From assembly GCF_001635455.1 (NCBI RefSeq), contig NZ_LWEH01000255.1, forward strand, positions 124,001 to 188,000: a stretch of 64,000 nt of DNA, written 5' to 3'. Made by a program: the position numbers and the translations under genes. Source of the DNA: Vibrio sp. HI00D65 (GTDB lineage Bacteria; Pseudomonadota; Gammaproteobacteria; Enterobacterales; Vibrionaceae). A model generated the notes under the pieces. It saw only the letters and a list, made by a program, of their open reading frames with translations, had not been told where the DNA came from and searched no databases. Of this stretch, positions 52,465-61,564 are shown piece after piece. Position 1 is the stretch's first letter. The number at the start of each line of letters is the position of its first letter.

Positions 52465-52907
52465 TGTCTAACTCCATGTTTTTCGCTAAGTTATTTTTGT
52501 TAATATCGTGTTAAATGTACCATGGTTTTTTCTTTTAGGGAGTAAAATTAGCGTTTTCTGTTATCCGTGTAGGCTCTTGTTTAGCTTATAGAGTCAACCT
52601 CTGTTCTTTTCTTCTCTAATATTTGAAAAGTATGATATGTCTCGTGGGCATCATTAATCATAAATCACTGCTATTTTTGATCGGTTTTTTACTTCGTAGA
52701 GCTGTTGTATAACCAAATTAGATGGTTATACGTGGAATTATGAAAGCTCTTCTCAGAGTGTAGTTGAAAACCTAAATGGGAGTAGCTAACTGTAAAGCGT
52801 CCATCTCTTCAATCTTGGCTTTGTTCCTCAAGCTACGTTTATTCACTGACCATAGCTCGTCCTCTAATTTCCATGGAACCAAGCTTATAGGCTAAGTTTC
52901 GTTATTT
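52465..52907. other. AT-rich gap with a possible gene remnant
   Basis: 443 bp. The upstream half is the promoter region of the acyl-CoA ligase gene. On the minus strand 52772-52891 encodes a protein-like 39-codon stretch (contains WKLEDELWSVNKRSLRNK, ends QLATPI) without an ATG, just downstream of chrA. It could be the 3' end of a decayed gene. No match is recognised. Confidence 0.45.
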
Positions 52908-54056
52908 TTAACTCAATAAACCTATAAATGAGCCAAATAACATGAATGCACCGACAAGCCCTACGATTGGCATCTTGACCGTTTTCAATAGCCACACACC
53001 TACGATGATCAGAGCGAAGTCTAAACCGTTACTCACCGCACTTGTGAAGATTGGCTGATACAGAGCCGCAAGTAGTAACCCGACTACCGCTGCATTCACA
53101 CCGATAAGTGCACCAGCAACGAATGTTTTACTTGCGATTGCCTGCCAGTTTTTCAATACACCCAGTAGTAATAAGAAGCCCGGTAAGAACACGGCGATTG
53201 TCGCTAACAAAGCGCCAGTTATTGGTGCCGATGGCATTAATACATAGCCTAGGTATGTCGCTAAGGTAAACATTGGACCAGGTATGGCCTGTGCTGCAGC
53301 ATAGCCCGTTAGGAACGCATCTTGGGATAGTTGGTCACCAATACCATTCTGCAACAATGGAAGTACCACGTGACCGCCACCGAATACTAAGCTGCCAGCT
53401 TGATAGAACAGCCCAAATACCTCAATACCTTGAGAATATGCACTGAACAGAGGAAGGCCAACCAACAGCGCGACGAAAATAACGAGCGGCGTTATGGAAA
53501 TCTTGTCTGTTGATGGAACCGTTTTGATTTCTTTTGAGGTCAAAAACTTGCTGCCAATGATTGCGGCAAATAAAAGTACCAAGATTTGCGGCCAGATCCC
53601 TGGTAGCAACAGGAGAACCACGGCAGTGATGACACACAAAGCGGTCGCGACTTTCGATTGGCAAAAGTTTTTGTACATGCCAAATGTGGCATCAGCAACC
53701 ACCACAACTGCAAGCAACTTCAAACCGTGAATGATTGAATTGAATAGAGGCGCTTCCAATAGCTGATTGCTCACCAAAGCTAATATCAACATTAAGATGA
53801 CAGATGGGGAAGTAAAGCCGATAAACGCAGCAATCGCACCCGTTAAGCCACCTCTTTTGTAGCCAACTGCAAAGCCAACTTGGCTTGAACCTGGTCCAGG
53901 TAGAAATTGACTAAGCGCGACAATTTGCCCGTACTCTTCATCAGATAGCCAGTTAAGCTTCTCAACAAAGGTTTTACGGAAGTAGCCAATGTGTGCAGCT
54001 GGTCCACCAAAGCTAATCCAGCCAAGCCAAAAAAAGGTTTTAAAAATTGAAAGCAT
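52908..54056 (-). CDS. chrA: Chromate transporter ChrA (CHR family, two-domain form)
   Basis: Inner-membrane protein of the chromate ion transporter family, 382 residues with about 10-12 helices in two homologous halves. The family signature FGGPAAHIGYFRKTFVEKL near residue 17 and QFLPGPGSSQVGFAVGY near 50 occur in the first half, with matching FGGGHVVLPLL and QAIPGPMFTLATYLG in the second. Members expel chromate in some bacteria, but many chromosomal ones have no proven substrate. It is divergent from a LysR gene that probably controls it. Confidence 0.92.
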   Translation of the reverse strand: MLSIFKTFFWLGWISFGGPAAHIGYFRKTFVEKLNWLSDEEYGQIVALSQFLPGPGSSQVGFAVGYKRGGLTGAIAAFIGFTSPSVILMLILALVSNQLLEAPLFNSIIHGLKLLAVVVVADATFGMYKNFCQSKVATALCVITAVVLLLLPGIWPQILVLLFAAIIGSKFLTSKEIKTVPSTDKISITPLVIFVALLVGLPLFSAYSQGIEVFGLFYQAGSLVFGGGHVVLPLLQNGIGDQLSQDAFLTGYAAAQAIPGPMFTLATYLGYVLMPSAPITGALLATIAVFLPGFLLLLGVLKNWQAIASKTFVAGALIGVNAAVVGLLLAALYQPIFTSAVSNGLDFALIIVGVWLLKTVKMPIVGLVGAFMLFGSFIGLLS

Positions 54057-54111
54057 GATCGATTCCAGATAAACGCTTAGCGTAATTTATGGTGACTTAG
54101 ACTATGATTCA

Positions 54112-54128
54112 AATTAATTGTTTTAATT
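54112..54128 (+). promoter_or_regulatory. Candidate LysR-type operator in the chrA/lysR gap
   Basis: AATTAA (54112-54117) and TTAATT (54123-54128) with a 5-bp centre, an inverted repeat with T-N11-A geometry, in the 100-bp gap between the divergent genes. The region is AT-rich, so chance is not excluded. Confidence 0.45.
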
Positions 54129-54156
54129 GTAACTATTAATAAAATGGGTTCTTTGA

Positions 54157-55083
54157 ATGCATGATTTTAACTGGAAAGGGATCGACCTTAACTTATTGAT
54201 AGCGCTGCAAGCGTTGTACAAAACGAACAGTGTCAGTAAAGCTGCTGAGCGTTGTTATGTCAGTCAGTCTGCGATGAGCCATAGCCTTCAGCGACTTAGA
54301 AAGCTGTTTGATGACCCTCTGTTTGAGCGAGTTGGGAGCAAGATGGAGGCGACAGAGAGAGCGATAGAGTTATCGAGCACCGTCGATGCTTTGCTCAATA
54401 CCATTCAATCTGACGTATTACTTTCTAAATCGTTTGATGCACCAACGTACAAAGGTAATTGGAAGATCGGTCTTACCGATTATGCCGAGCAGATGTTTGC
54501 TCCAGTGTTGTTTGATCTCATTAAACAGTCTTCCCCTGATTCTCAAATTGCTTTGTTCAACGTAAACCGTGGTAACTATCAGCGAGTATTTGAAGATTCT
54601 AAGCTTGATATGGCGATCGGTAGCTTTGGTGAAGTGTCTAAGTTATACAGAACCAAGCACTTGTACACCGAACAGCACGTCTGCTTGCTCGATAATTCAG
54701 TGTTGTCGATCGAAGAACCCATGTCTTTAGAGCAATTTGCATCTGTTGGGCATGCTTTGGTTTCTCCTGCTGGAGTAATAAAAACGGGAGTCGACAGTCG
54801 CCTAGCTGAACTAGGTTTAAGCCGAAAAGTAGTTATTGCTTCGGGTAACTTTTTAACGGTGAAGCGCTTAATTCGTGGCAGAGAATTACTCTGTATTGTT
54901 CCTAAGCTGGTGGCTCGCAATGACACTGAGGATGAAGAAGCATTGTTATCTGTCAAGCCACCGATAGATGTACCGGATTTCGATATACAGCTTGTCTATC
55001 GGAAAGCGAAGCATTTAGATGATAAAAATAATCTACTTAGAAGACTGATTATAGAAGCTGTGTCGTCTGTGATTGCTGAGTAA
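54157..55083 (+). CDS. LysR-family transcriptional regulator
   Basis: 308 residues. The winged-helix domain begins DLNLLIALQALYKTNSVSKAA with AMSHSLQRLRKLFDDPLFER as recognition and wing segment, and a periplasmic-binding-protein-like effector domain covers about 90-300. It is nearest in style to the NodD/NahR subgroup. Divergent from chrA by 100 bp, so chrA is the likely target. Effector unknown. Confidence 0.92.
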   Translation: MHDFNWKGIDLNLLIALQALYKTNSVSKAAERCYVSQSAMSHSLQRLRKLFDDPLFERVGSKMEATERAIELSSTVDALLNTIQSDVLLSKSFDAPTYKGNWKIGLTDYAEQMFAPVLFDLIKQSSPDSQIALFNVNRGNYQRVFEDSKLDMAIGSFGEVSKLYRTKHLYTEQHVCLLDNSVLSIEEPMSLEQFASVGHALVSPAGVIKTGVDSRLAELGLSRKVVIASGNFLTVKRLIRGRELLCIVPKLVARNDTEDEEALLSVKPPIDVPDFDIQLVYRKAKHLDDKNNLLRRLIIEAVSSVIAE

Positions 55084-55283
55084 TTTTTTGCATTGGGAAG
55101 TAACCCCATTTTTTCTGATTATTTAAGAAAAAGTCAGGTTAATAATAAGGACCCTACTATACTTAATTTACGGCTCAAAGCAGTCGTTAACAATAGGCTT
55201 TTGATTTACCTAAGTAATAAAAGTGGTTATATCGATATGATATAGCTTAAAAAGCTGCCAAGCTAAAAGGATTTAGTTGGTCT

Positions 55284-55312
55284 AAAAAGCGCTAGCTCCC
55301 CCTAGCGCTTTT
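55284..55312. terminator. Bidirectional terminator between the LysR and MATE genes
   Basis: AAAAAGCGCTAG and CTAGCGCTTTTT around TCCCC, with T-runs available on both strands. Confidence 0.88.
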
Positions 55313-55353
55313 TCTTTTTTATCAATCAAATTTACTAACGTATCTTCAATCAC

Positions 55354-56694
55354 TTAAAGCGAGAAACGAGTCCATTTTTTTGCCCGCCAGCGATACGCCA
55401 TAATGATGCCTCGGAACCATTCATCCATCGCGATCGCCATCCAAGCACCAAGAACACCATACCCCCAGTGCACGCCGAGCAAATAGCTCATGGCAACCCC
55501 AATGCCCCACATGCTGAGTATACCCATTTTCACTGGGAACTTAATATCGCCAGCGGCTTTCAAGCATGAGATGAAAATGAGGTTAAATACTCGGCCGGCT
55601 TCGAGAATGATTGACCCCGCAATCAGCCCTGCCGCTAATGCGATGATCTTATGATCTTGTGTGAAGAGGTCGAGAATCTCATAACGGAACAGGTAAACCA
55701 CACAGGTGATCGTGGTAGAGGCGATGAAGCCCATCACAAAGTAGCGCTGTACGCGTGACGTGATTTCATCGATCCACCCTTTACCAATGTAATAACCGGT
55801 TTGAATTTGGCTACCTTGACCAATGGCTAAAGCAAACGCGAACGAAAGGCGTGCGATGTTCTGAGCGTAGGTAAAGGCCGCCAATGATGATGTGCCCATC
55901 TGAACGACAAAAAAGGTAATGCTAATTTGTGCCATGTTGTAAGAGAGCACTTCACCCGCGTTCATCGAGCCAATCTTCATTATCTTCTGATAGATAGATT
56001 TCGGTATCGATTTAAACCGTTTCACGGGTAGGTCTATGCCTTTACTTCTGACCACACCAATCAAGATAAACATGCCAATCACTTGGCTAGTCACGGTTGC
56101 AATGGCAACCCCTTGAACGCCGTATACCGGCAAGCCAAAAGGTTGGTAGAGCGCGCAGTAGTTCCCGAAGATATTGATCACACCTGCAATCATATTGATG
56201 ACCATTGGAGATTTAGAGTAACCATGACTGCGGAGGATAGTGGTGAGTACCACTCCTATCGTGACGTTGAAAGTGAGGGCACCACTGATGAACAAGTACT
56301 CCTGTGCGTACTGTTCAACCTGAGCTTCAAGCTGGTAGAGCGGAATAAAGTACTCTGCCCCCAGAACCGCGAAAATACTCAGCAATACACCCGTAATAAT
56401 CGCCAATATGATGCTGGCAACACCAACTTGAGCGCTTTCTGTATCGCGTGAGGCGCCATTGTATTGGGCAATGAGAATACCAGTACCACTGCTGACCATA
56501 GTCGATACGATGATTAGGAAAAAGGATATCTGAGAGATAACACCAACGGCAGACACGGCTTTGTCTGAGTATCCAGATAACATGAATACATCACTGGTGT
56601 TTAGTGCAGTTCGAAGCAGCACTTCGATAAAAATTGGCCAAGTGAGCGCAACGATTCCCATGCGTTTGTTTAGGGTGGAATCAGCATTAGGCAT
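55354..56694 (-). CDS. MATE-family exporter (second in the window)
   Basis: 446-residue, about 12-helix MATE protein. It begins with a short charged N-terminus and the helix VALTWPIFIEVLLRTALN, and has the conserved ASRDTESAQVGVAS loop near residue 80. It is not closely similar to the MATE protein at 24972-26309 and belongs to another subgroup. It stands alone, without an adjacent regulator. Substrate unknown. Confidence 0.9.
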   Translation of the reverse strand: MPNADSTLNKRMGIVALTWPIFIEVLLRTALNTSDVFMLSGYSDKAVSAVGVISQISFFLIIVSTMVSSGTGILIAQYNGASRDTESAQVGVASIILAIITGVLLSIFAVLGAEYFIPLYQLEAQVEQYAQEYLFISGALTFNVTIGVVLTTILRSHGYSKSPMVINMIAGVINIFGNYCALYQPFGLPVYGVQGVAIATVTSQVIGMFILIGVVRSKGIDLPVKRFKSIPKSIYQKIMKIGSMNAGEVLSYNMAQISITFFVVQMGTSSLAAFTYAQNIARLSFAFALAIGQGSQIQTGYYIGKGWIDEITSRVQRYFVMGFIASTTITCVVYLFRYEILDLFTQDHKIIALAAGLIAGSIILEAGRVFNLIFISCLKAAGDIKFPVKMGILSMWGIGVAMSYLLGVHWGYGVLGAWMAIAMDEWFRGIIMAYRWRAKKWTRFSL

Positions 56695-57038
56695 TTAGGT
56701 TTTCTCAAAAAAAGGAAGGCGAGACTATAGTTTAGTGGTTATTGGGTAAACGAATATCAAATTAATGTCCGGATTATGAATATGGGTAAAGATATTTTGA
56801 ATAAACCCGTGTTGCCCACATTTTAGCTCTCTGTGATGAAACTTATTCGCATGTTTCATGGTGTGAGTCGATCGGATTTCTGCCACTGAAAAGTAGCAAT
56901 AAGAGCTCAACGTGCAGGAATGAGAGTAAAAGGATCATGGTAGGCCAAGTGCTATGATAGCTTGCCGTTTGCTTACATTGTTTCTATGTTTCAAGGCCAC
57001 CCATAGCTGGCAGCCTTTTTATTTAAATGAAAGATAAG
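56695..57038. other. Gap between the MATE gene and the LacI-type gene
   Basis: 344 bp with no ORF I trust. It holds the promoter region of the MATE gene (minus strand). On the plus strand, AAGGC (56993-56997) and GCCTT (57013-57017), with alternative inner pairing GCCA/TGGC, are followed by T5, which looks like an intrinsic terminator with no annotated plus-strand gene before it. TATGAT near 56953-56958 could be a -10 for a short RNA. Confidence 0.4.
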
Positions 57039-58019
57039 CTACTTTGTCGTGTCTCGTAGCTTGAGCTCGCTCGGCACGTAAACTCTTAATGGTATGCTTC
57101 GGGCGTCACGAGATTTTTCAATCAATAAGTTAACACTTTGAGTTCCCATTAATTCAGAATGAATACGAACGGTTGATAAAGATGGGAAGGTAAACTTAGC
57201 TGTTGGGCAATCATTGATGCTGATCATCGCGATGTCATCTGGAATGCTTAATCCATGTTCATGAATGGCACGTAAAACACCAATTGCGATTGAGTCTGAT
57301 GCGATAAGTATTGCTTTGGGGTAGTTACCACTTTTTAGCATTTGATTCGCCAGATTGTAGCCTGAAGAACTAGAGAACTCGCCTCGGTAGATATCTTGCT
57401 CACTGACGACGTTCTTCAAATGACCGTATTCTGCAAAGGCTATCTCACGAAGATCTGGGGTGCGACTGTCGTATTGCCCGCCAATGAAACCAATGCGCTC
57501 GTAACCTTGGTTAATGAAAAAGTTGGTGATTTCTTTGCTGATGCGGGCGAGGTCAATATCAACGGAGTCATAAAGTTCTGAGTGATCTGTATAGTTAACA
57601 AAGCAGATGTTACTCGTGAGTTTCTTTGCTTGTTCAATAACTTCTTTAGTCATCCTGCCAACGAGTAAAATACCGCTAACTTGGCGTGAGTTTGTCTGTA
57701 TTTTACTTTCGTAACAGTTGATTAGGCCAATATTCATCTTTTCGCACTGGTTTTCGATGCCGTGGCGAATTGATAAGTAGTAAGGGTCCTTAACTTCAGC
57801 GTCCTGTTTGTAGTTATACAGTGCAAGAAAGTGGTGCTGCTTTTTGTTAGTCGCCGTTTTACGCGAGCTACTGATTTTATAATCTAGCTTATCTGCAATT
57901 TCAAAGATACGCTTTTTGGTCTCCGCTTTGACGCTTAATGTTGGATCTTCATTGAGAACTCGAGAAACGGTAGCTAATGAAACATTAGCTTCAAGCGCGA
58001 TATTTTTTAACGTAGCCAT
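57039..58019 (-). CDS. LacI-family transcriptional regulator (EbgR/GalR-like)
   Basis: 326 residues. The start at 58019 was chosen over the upstream 58043 because GGAAG precedes it and the product then begins MATLKNIALEANVSLATVS, the LacI helix-turn-helix, followed by the hinge near residues 45-60 and a sugar-binding core. Core features are close to EbgR (YYLSIRHGIENQCEK, SINDCPTAKFTFPSLSTVRI). No sugar operon adjoins it, so target and ligand are unknown. Confidence 0.9.
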   Translation of the reverse strand: MATLKNIALEANVSLATVSRVLNEDPTLSVKAETKKRIFEIADKLDYKISSSRKTATNKKQHHFLALYNYKQDAEVKDPYYLSIRHGIENQCEKMNIGLINCYESKIQTNSRQVSGILLVGRMTKEVIEQAKKLTSNICFVNYTDHSELYDSVDIDLARISKEITNFFINQGYERIGFIGGQYDSRTPDLREIAFAEYGHLKNVVSEQDIYRGEFSSSSGYNLANQMLKSGNYPKAILIASDSIAIGVLRAIHEHGLSIPDDIAMISINDCPTAKFTFPSLSTVRIHSELMGTQSVNLLIEKSRDARSIPLRVYVPSELKLRDTTK

Positions 58020-58774
58020 ACTCACTTCCTGTAATTGGAACATTGCGCTGCTTTCAAATTTTTCAGTTTAAAGGCAATGTATCCCTTGATTGCATAGTCC
58101 CATCGCAGTCAAACGAAAGGCCATACATTAGCGGTCAGTAAAATCAATGTTTAACCACTTTATGTTGTTTTGAATCTAATTATAATTAAATATTTTATTT
58201 AAATTCAATGGATTATAAACAGCTATTGGTTGTTTTTTCAATGGGGTAATAGATATGTTCGGTATGGTTTCCTGTCTATATTTACAGTTTGTAGCGCTTA
58301 AGCTAAAAGTACTACGAGATTGGCAGTGCGTATTTTGATAAATACGAGCTCGTATTGAGAGGAGGAGGCTGATTAAGTTATAAATGAAAGCAAAGAGAGG
58401 CTAATTGTAAAGGTACGATTTCACCCGTTTGATTTAATGACGTTCAAAAAACAGTCGATGGAAGAGCTCATGCCAAGCCGAATGTACCACTTTTTTTCTA
58501 GGACTTGGAGTCTGACTGGCGGTGGCAGAATTTTTGAATGACACAAGCGTAGAACCGACATGAGTCGATGATAGCAATCGCAGTAGCACAGGGGGCTCTC
58601 AAACCACAATGCCAGCTGAAATTCGAGTGGTTTCACAATTACCTTGAATGAAGCATTCACGTTATTTATGTTTTGTGTCTCAATTTATAAATCCTGATAT
58701 TGGTTAATGTGCTTTTTTACTTATACTCGTGAGCTTTCAAGGTTTCATAAAACATTGGTAAATAAGGAATTATA
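58020..58774. other. Long AT-rich gap between the LacI-type gene and an outer-membrane protein gene
   Basis: 755 bp. The part 58140-58260 is extremely AT-rich, and 58421-58660 is GC-richer and open on the minus strand for 79 codons, with a Cys-rich product that resembles no family I know. A short plus-strand ORF of 34 codons starts at 58438. I could not decide whether this is a degraded mobile or repeated fragment. The last 100 bp hold the promoter of the downstream gene. Confidence 0.45.
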
Positions 58775-59431
58775 ATGAGAAAAGCCCTGTCATTAATGGC
58801 TTTAGGTGCAGTTGTTGCGTCTACGTCAGTTCAAGCGAATGAAAATTGGTATGTTGCAGCTGATGTATTCAAGACAGAGTTAGATGCAGAATCGTTTGCA
58901 GGATCGTCTAAGATGGGCTCTAGTACTGGTGTCGGTATTGCACTTGGTACGGAATATCAATATTCGAATGGCTTAAGTCTGGCTTGGGAGTTTGAGTACA
59001 TTCACTTTGGGACTTTCACTAAATTCTGGATGGTACAGAACCCTGATTTCGACAAAGTAAAAGCTGATATTGAAGCTCAGTCACTCAACTTTAATGTTAA
59101 ACCTAAGTATTATTTTTCTGGTTCAGGTTTTTATTTGGGTGCGATCGCAGGTGTAGGAGTCACGAAGGCAGATCTCAAATTGACAGCGGTAGATCTCAAA
59201 TTAACAACGAAATCTAACAACCCTTCTACAGGAAACCAAACTACTTCAGATGACGACAGTGACTTTGGCTTTAACTACGGTGTTGAAGCCGGTTACGAAT
59301 TTACATCGGGTGTGGTTGTTTCTGGTGGTTACCGTGCATCCTCATTGGAAATTGGTGTGGAAGGCGGTGGCGAGCTCGATTTGGACTTCGATAGCTTTTA
59401 CGTTGGTGTAGAGTATCATTTCGGTCCTTAG
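58775..59431 (+). CDS. Outer-membrane beta-barrel protein (OmpA/OmpX-like barrel)
   Basis: 218 residues with signal peptide MRKALSLMALGAVVASTSVQA, then alternating beta strands of a small barrel (about 8 strands). There is no OmpA C-terminal domain. It ends in ...YHFGP, not in the usual terminal Phe. One surface loop near residues 133-146 has a tandem DLKLT-A/T duplication, and it is followed by a long Asn/Thr/Asp-rich loop. AAGGAAT precedes the start. Function unknown. Confidence 0.85.
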   Translation: MRKALSLMALGAVVASTSVQANENWYVAADVFKTELDAESFAGSSKMGSSTGVGIALGTEYQYSNGLSLAWEFEYIHFGTFTKFWMVQNPDFDKVKADIEAQSLNFNVKPKYYFSGSGFYLGAIAGVGVTKADLKLTAVDLKLTTKSNNPSTGNQTTSDDDSDFGFNYGVEAGYEFTSGVVVSGGYRASSLEIGVEGGGELDLDFDSFYVGVEYHFGP

Positions 59432-59454
59432 TTAGAACTCAATCTGCATTATTC

Positions 59455-59479
59455 AAAGGAGCCTCTAGGCTCCTTTTTT
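59455..59479 (+). terminator. Intrinsic terminator of the outer-membrane protein gene
   Basis: AAAGGAGCCT and AGGCTCCTTT around a 2-nt loop, then a T-run. Its 3' part overlaps the end of the convergent gene at 59465. Confidence 0.88.
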
Positions 59480-60016
59480 AGTTAGTCGATCAATCACCCT
59501 ATGGTGGTGCTCGGACACTCCCGCTAGGTTGCCATATTTAGGCTGGTGGCGATCATTTTCTAATGGGTGGTGCCAACCTTGTGTGTGTTTAACAAAGTGT
59601 GCCGCAAAGCTTTCAGACACCTCTAAGCATCCAGCTATGACTGTATCGACATAGGTTTGAACGATAGGGCTGTTTTCACAAGGCGCCTCGATTTCATCTT
59701 TCACATAAACCCAAATAGATTGGTCTTCTTTGAATTCGGTTTGGCTCTCTATCTGATTAGCTTTTAATTCGACGCGGTGATAGCCACGTTCACGACGATC
59801 AAACTCAGCAAGTGCCATCTCGTCGACTTCAAGTAAAACACCATTCACTTGCCCTTCGCCAAGATTGACGATCAAAGGGGATAACACGTAACTGTCGTCG
59901 ATCTTACTCCAATGGCGCACCAAACCATGAACAATCGCTGGGATTGCTTGACCCGTTTGGCTGGTAAGTTGACGTGAGGAGGAGTTGATCAAGCTGCCAT
60001 AACCAAAAATATACAT
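59465..60016 (-). CDS. Gamma-glutamylcyclotransferase-family protein
   Basis: 183 residues of the GGCT/AIG2-like fold. The start at 60016 (AAGGA upstream) yields MYIFGYGSLINSSS with the substrate-binding YGSL motif; the longer frame to 60076 is less likely. A catalytic Glu is expected in the DRRERGYHRVEL segment near residue 75. The likely reaction is release of 5-oxoproline from gamma-glutamyl compounds; the substrate is not certain. Confidence 0.88.
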   Translation of the reverse strand: MYIFGYGSLINSSSRQLTSQTGQAIPAIVHGLVRHWSKIDDSYVLSPLIVNLGEGQVNGVLLEVDEMALAEFDRRERGYHRVELKANQIESQTEFKEDQSIWVYVKDEIEAPCENSPIVQTYVDTVIAGCLEVSESFAAHFVKHTQGWHHPLENDRHQPKYGNLAGVSEHHHRVIDRLTKKGA

Positions 60017-60110
60017 CGCGTTCCTTGTCTGAGTTCTGCCATTTAAGTCTAGTCTTACTATATGTGGGGCAATCATAAAAGTCAGTAATTTTCTATTTAT
60101 ACTCTTATGT

Positions 60111-60248
60111 GTCTTTATGACTCTTTTAGTTGTGTGGTTTTGACTTTTTGATTGGACAATGAACCTTGTGAGTAGTTGTTTTTACTGGCTTTATCTTGTT
60201 GGCGCGTTTCATGCAATGTGAACTGCACATTGCATCAAGCTTGATGCA
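60111..60248 (+). promoter_or_regulatory. nnrS control region: sigma-54-type promoter, NorR-like sites, overlapping palindromes
   Basis: TGGCGCGTTTCATGCA (60200-60215) has GG-N10-GC spacing and fits a -24/-12 promoter. Upstream are three GT-N7-AC sequences, the NorR binding pattern: 60111-60121 (GTCTTTATGAC), 60134-60144 (GTGGTTTTGAC) and 60175-60185 (GTTGTTTTTAC). Two overlapping palindromes follow: ATGCAATGTG/CACATTGCAT (60211-60235) and the 18-bp TGCATCAAGCTTGATGCA (60231-60248). In V. cholerae, NorR controls nnrS (from memory). The role of the palindromes is unknown. Confidence 0.65.
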
Positions 60249-60305
60249 CACCAAATTTAGGTTTAGGTAATACCTTGGCCGCTTATCTGAGAGTTAGGAG
60301 CGAGT

Positions 60306-61490
60306 TTGTTAAATATCACAGATAAAAGTGTGGAAGACGCGATTCCAGCCTATTTGCGTTTAGGCTTTCGACCTTTCTTCTTTCTAGGCAGTGTTTATGC
60401 CGTAATTGCGATTGTGGCTTGGGTCATCATGTTCCAAAACGGCCAACCTGAAATTCTAAAGGTGCCCGCGTTATGGTGGCACGTGCATGAGATGTTGTTT
60501 GGGTTTTCGATGGCGATTGTTGTTGGCTTTGTACTGACGGCCGTACAAACATGGACTGGCGTCAATGGCACCAAGCATTATCGATTAGCAGTATTAGTCG
60601 GCTTGTGGTTGGCACCTCGCATCCTATTTTGGACACCGGCACCGCTATGGCTAATTTCGTCGATTGAAGCGCTGTTTTTAGCTTTTTCTGCTTACGAGAT
60701 TGGTTTTCGAGTCGTGCAATCGAAAGGGTGGAAAAACCTATTCTTCGTCCCGCTGTTTGTACTGGCGATTGTGGCGAACTTTGCGAGTTACGCGACCATC
60801 AAGGGGATGCCGCCGTTTCCTTCTTCAGCGGTATGGCAAGCCATGCTGTGGTGGTTTACTTTGCTGCTATCGGTGATGGGGGGACGAGTAATCCCATTTT
60901 TCACGGCGCGTCGCTTTAACTTTGAAAAAGCGCAGCCATTGGTGTGGTTGGAATGGTTAGCAAATCTACCTTTGGTGGGGCTGTTTATCTTGAGCTTCTT
61001 CCCTTTGGCCTTTGCTCAAGTGGGCAGCGGATTAATGGTTTTTGCTGGTGTTGCTCAACTGGTACGCTTTATCCGTTGGAAACCTTGGACAACCTTATCT
61101 GAACCCTTGGTTTGGTCGCTGCACGCTGCATATGTGTGTATTCCGCTAAGCTTGCTGTTACGTGGCTTGTTAGATAATCCATTTGCCAGTCACAACATGC
61201 TGCACCTGTTTGCGATTGGTGGTTTGAGCGGGCTTATCTTAGCGATGATTAGCCGCGTGACCATGGGACACACTGGCCGTGCTATCTATAAAGGGCCAAG
61301 CATGGCGCTCGCATTCTCTGCAATTTTTATGGCAGCGCTGGTACGTAGCTTAGGTGTCACCTTCTTCCCTGGTTATTTGCTTGAGATGGTAAACATCAGT
61401 GCAGGCTTGTGGATGCTGGCGTTTGGTCTGTTTATCTGGAAATTCGGAATGATGTTACTTACGCCAAGAGTGGATGGTCATCCAGGGTAA
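60306..61490 (+). CDS. nnrS: NnrS-family membrane protein
   Basis: 394-residue heme- and copper-containing membrane protein of the NnrS family, linked to survival of nitric oxide stress. About 12 helices; conserved His occur in WWHVHEMLFGF near residue 58, HAAYV, HNMLHLFAIGG and TMGHTGRAI, the pattern expected of heme ligands. The start is TTG at 60306 with AGGAG 5 nt upstream. Confidence 0.93.
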   Translation: MLNITDKSVEDAIPAYLRLGFRPFFFLGSVYAVIAIVAWVIMFQNGQPEILKVPALWWHVHEMLFGFSMAIVVGFVLTAVQTWTGVNGTKHYRLAVLVGLWLAPRILFWTPAPLWLISSIEALFLAFSAYEIGFRVVQSKGWKNLFFVPLFVLAIVANFASYATIKGMPPFPSSAVWQAMLWWFTLLLSVMGGRVIPFFTARRFNFEKAQPLVWLEWLANLPLVGLFILSFFPLAFAQVGSGLMVFAGVAQLVRFIRWKPWTTLSEPLVWSLHAAYVCIPLSLLLRGLLDNPFASHNMLHLFAIGGLSGLILAMISRVTMGHTGRAIYKGPSMALAFSAIFMAALVRSLGVTFFPGYLLEMVNISAGLWMLAFGLFIWKFGMMLLTPRVDGHPG

Positions 61491-61513
61491 ATTGATTTCA
61501 GTATCTTGATTAT

Positions 61514-61541
61514 AAAGGGAAGCATTGAGCTTCCCTTTTTT
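61514..61541. terminator. Terminator between nnrS and the adenine deaminase gene
   Basis: AAAGGGAAGC and GCTTCCCTTT around a 5-nt loop, then T-run on the plus strand. Confidence 0.88.
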
Positions 61542-61564
61542 GATTGAAATAAACGCTTATCAAC

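Noticed and set aside
56083..56451. Plus-strand ORF of 122 codons
   Set aside because: Antisense to the MATE exporter at 55354-56694.
58421..58660. Minus-strand ORF of 79 codons
   Set aside because: Odd Cys-rich composition, no ribosome binding site and no recognised family; kept only as a region of interest.
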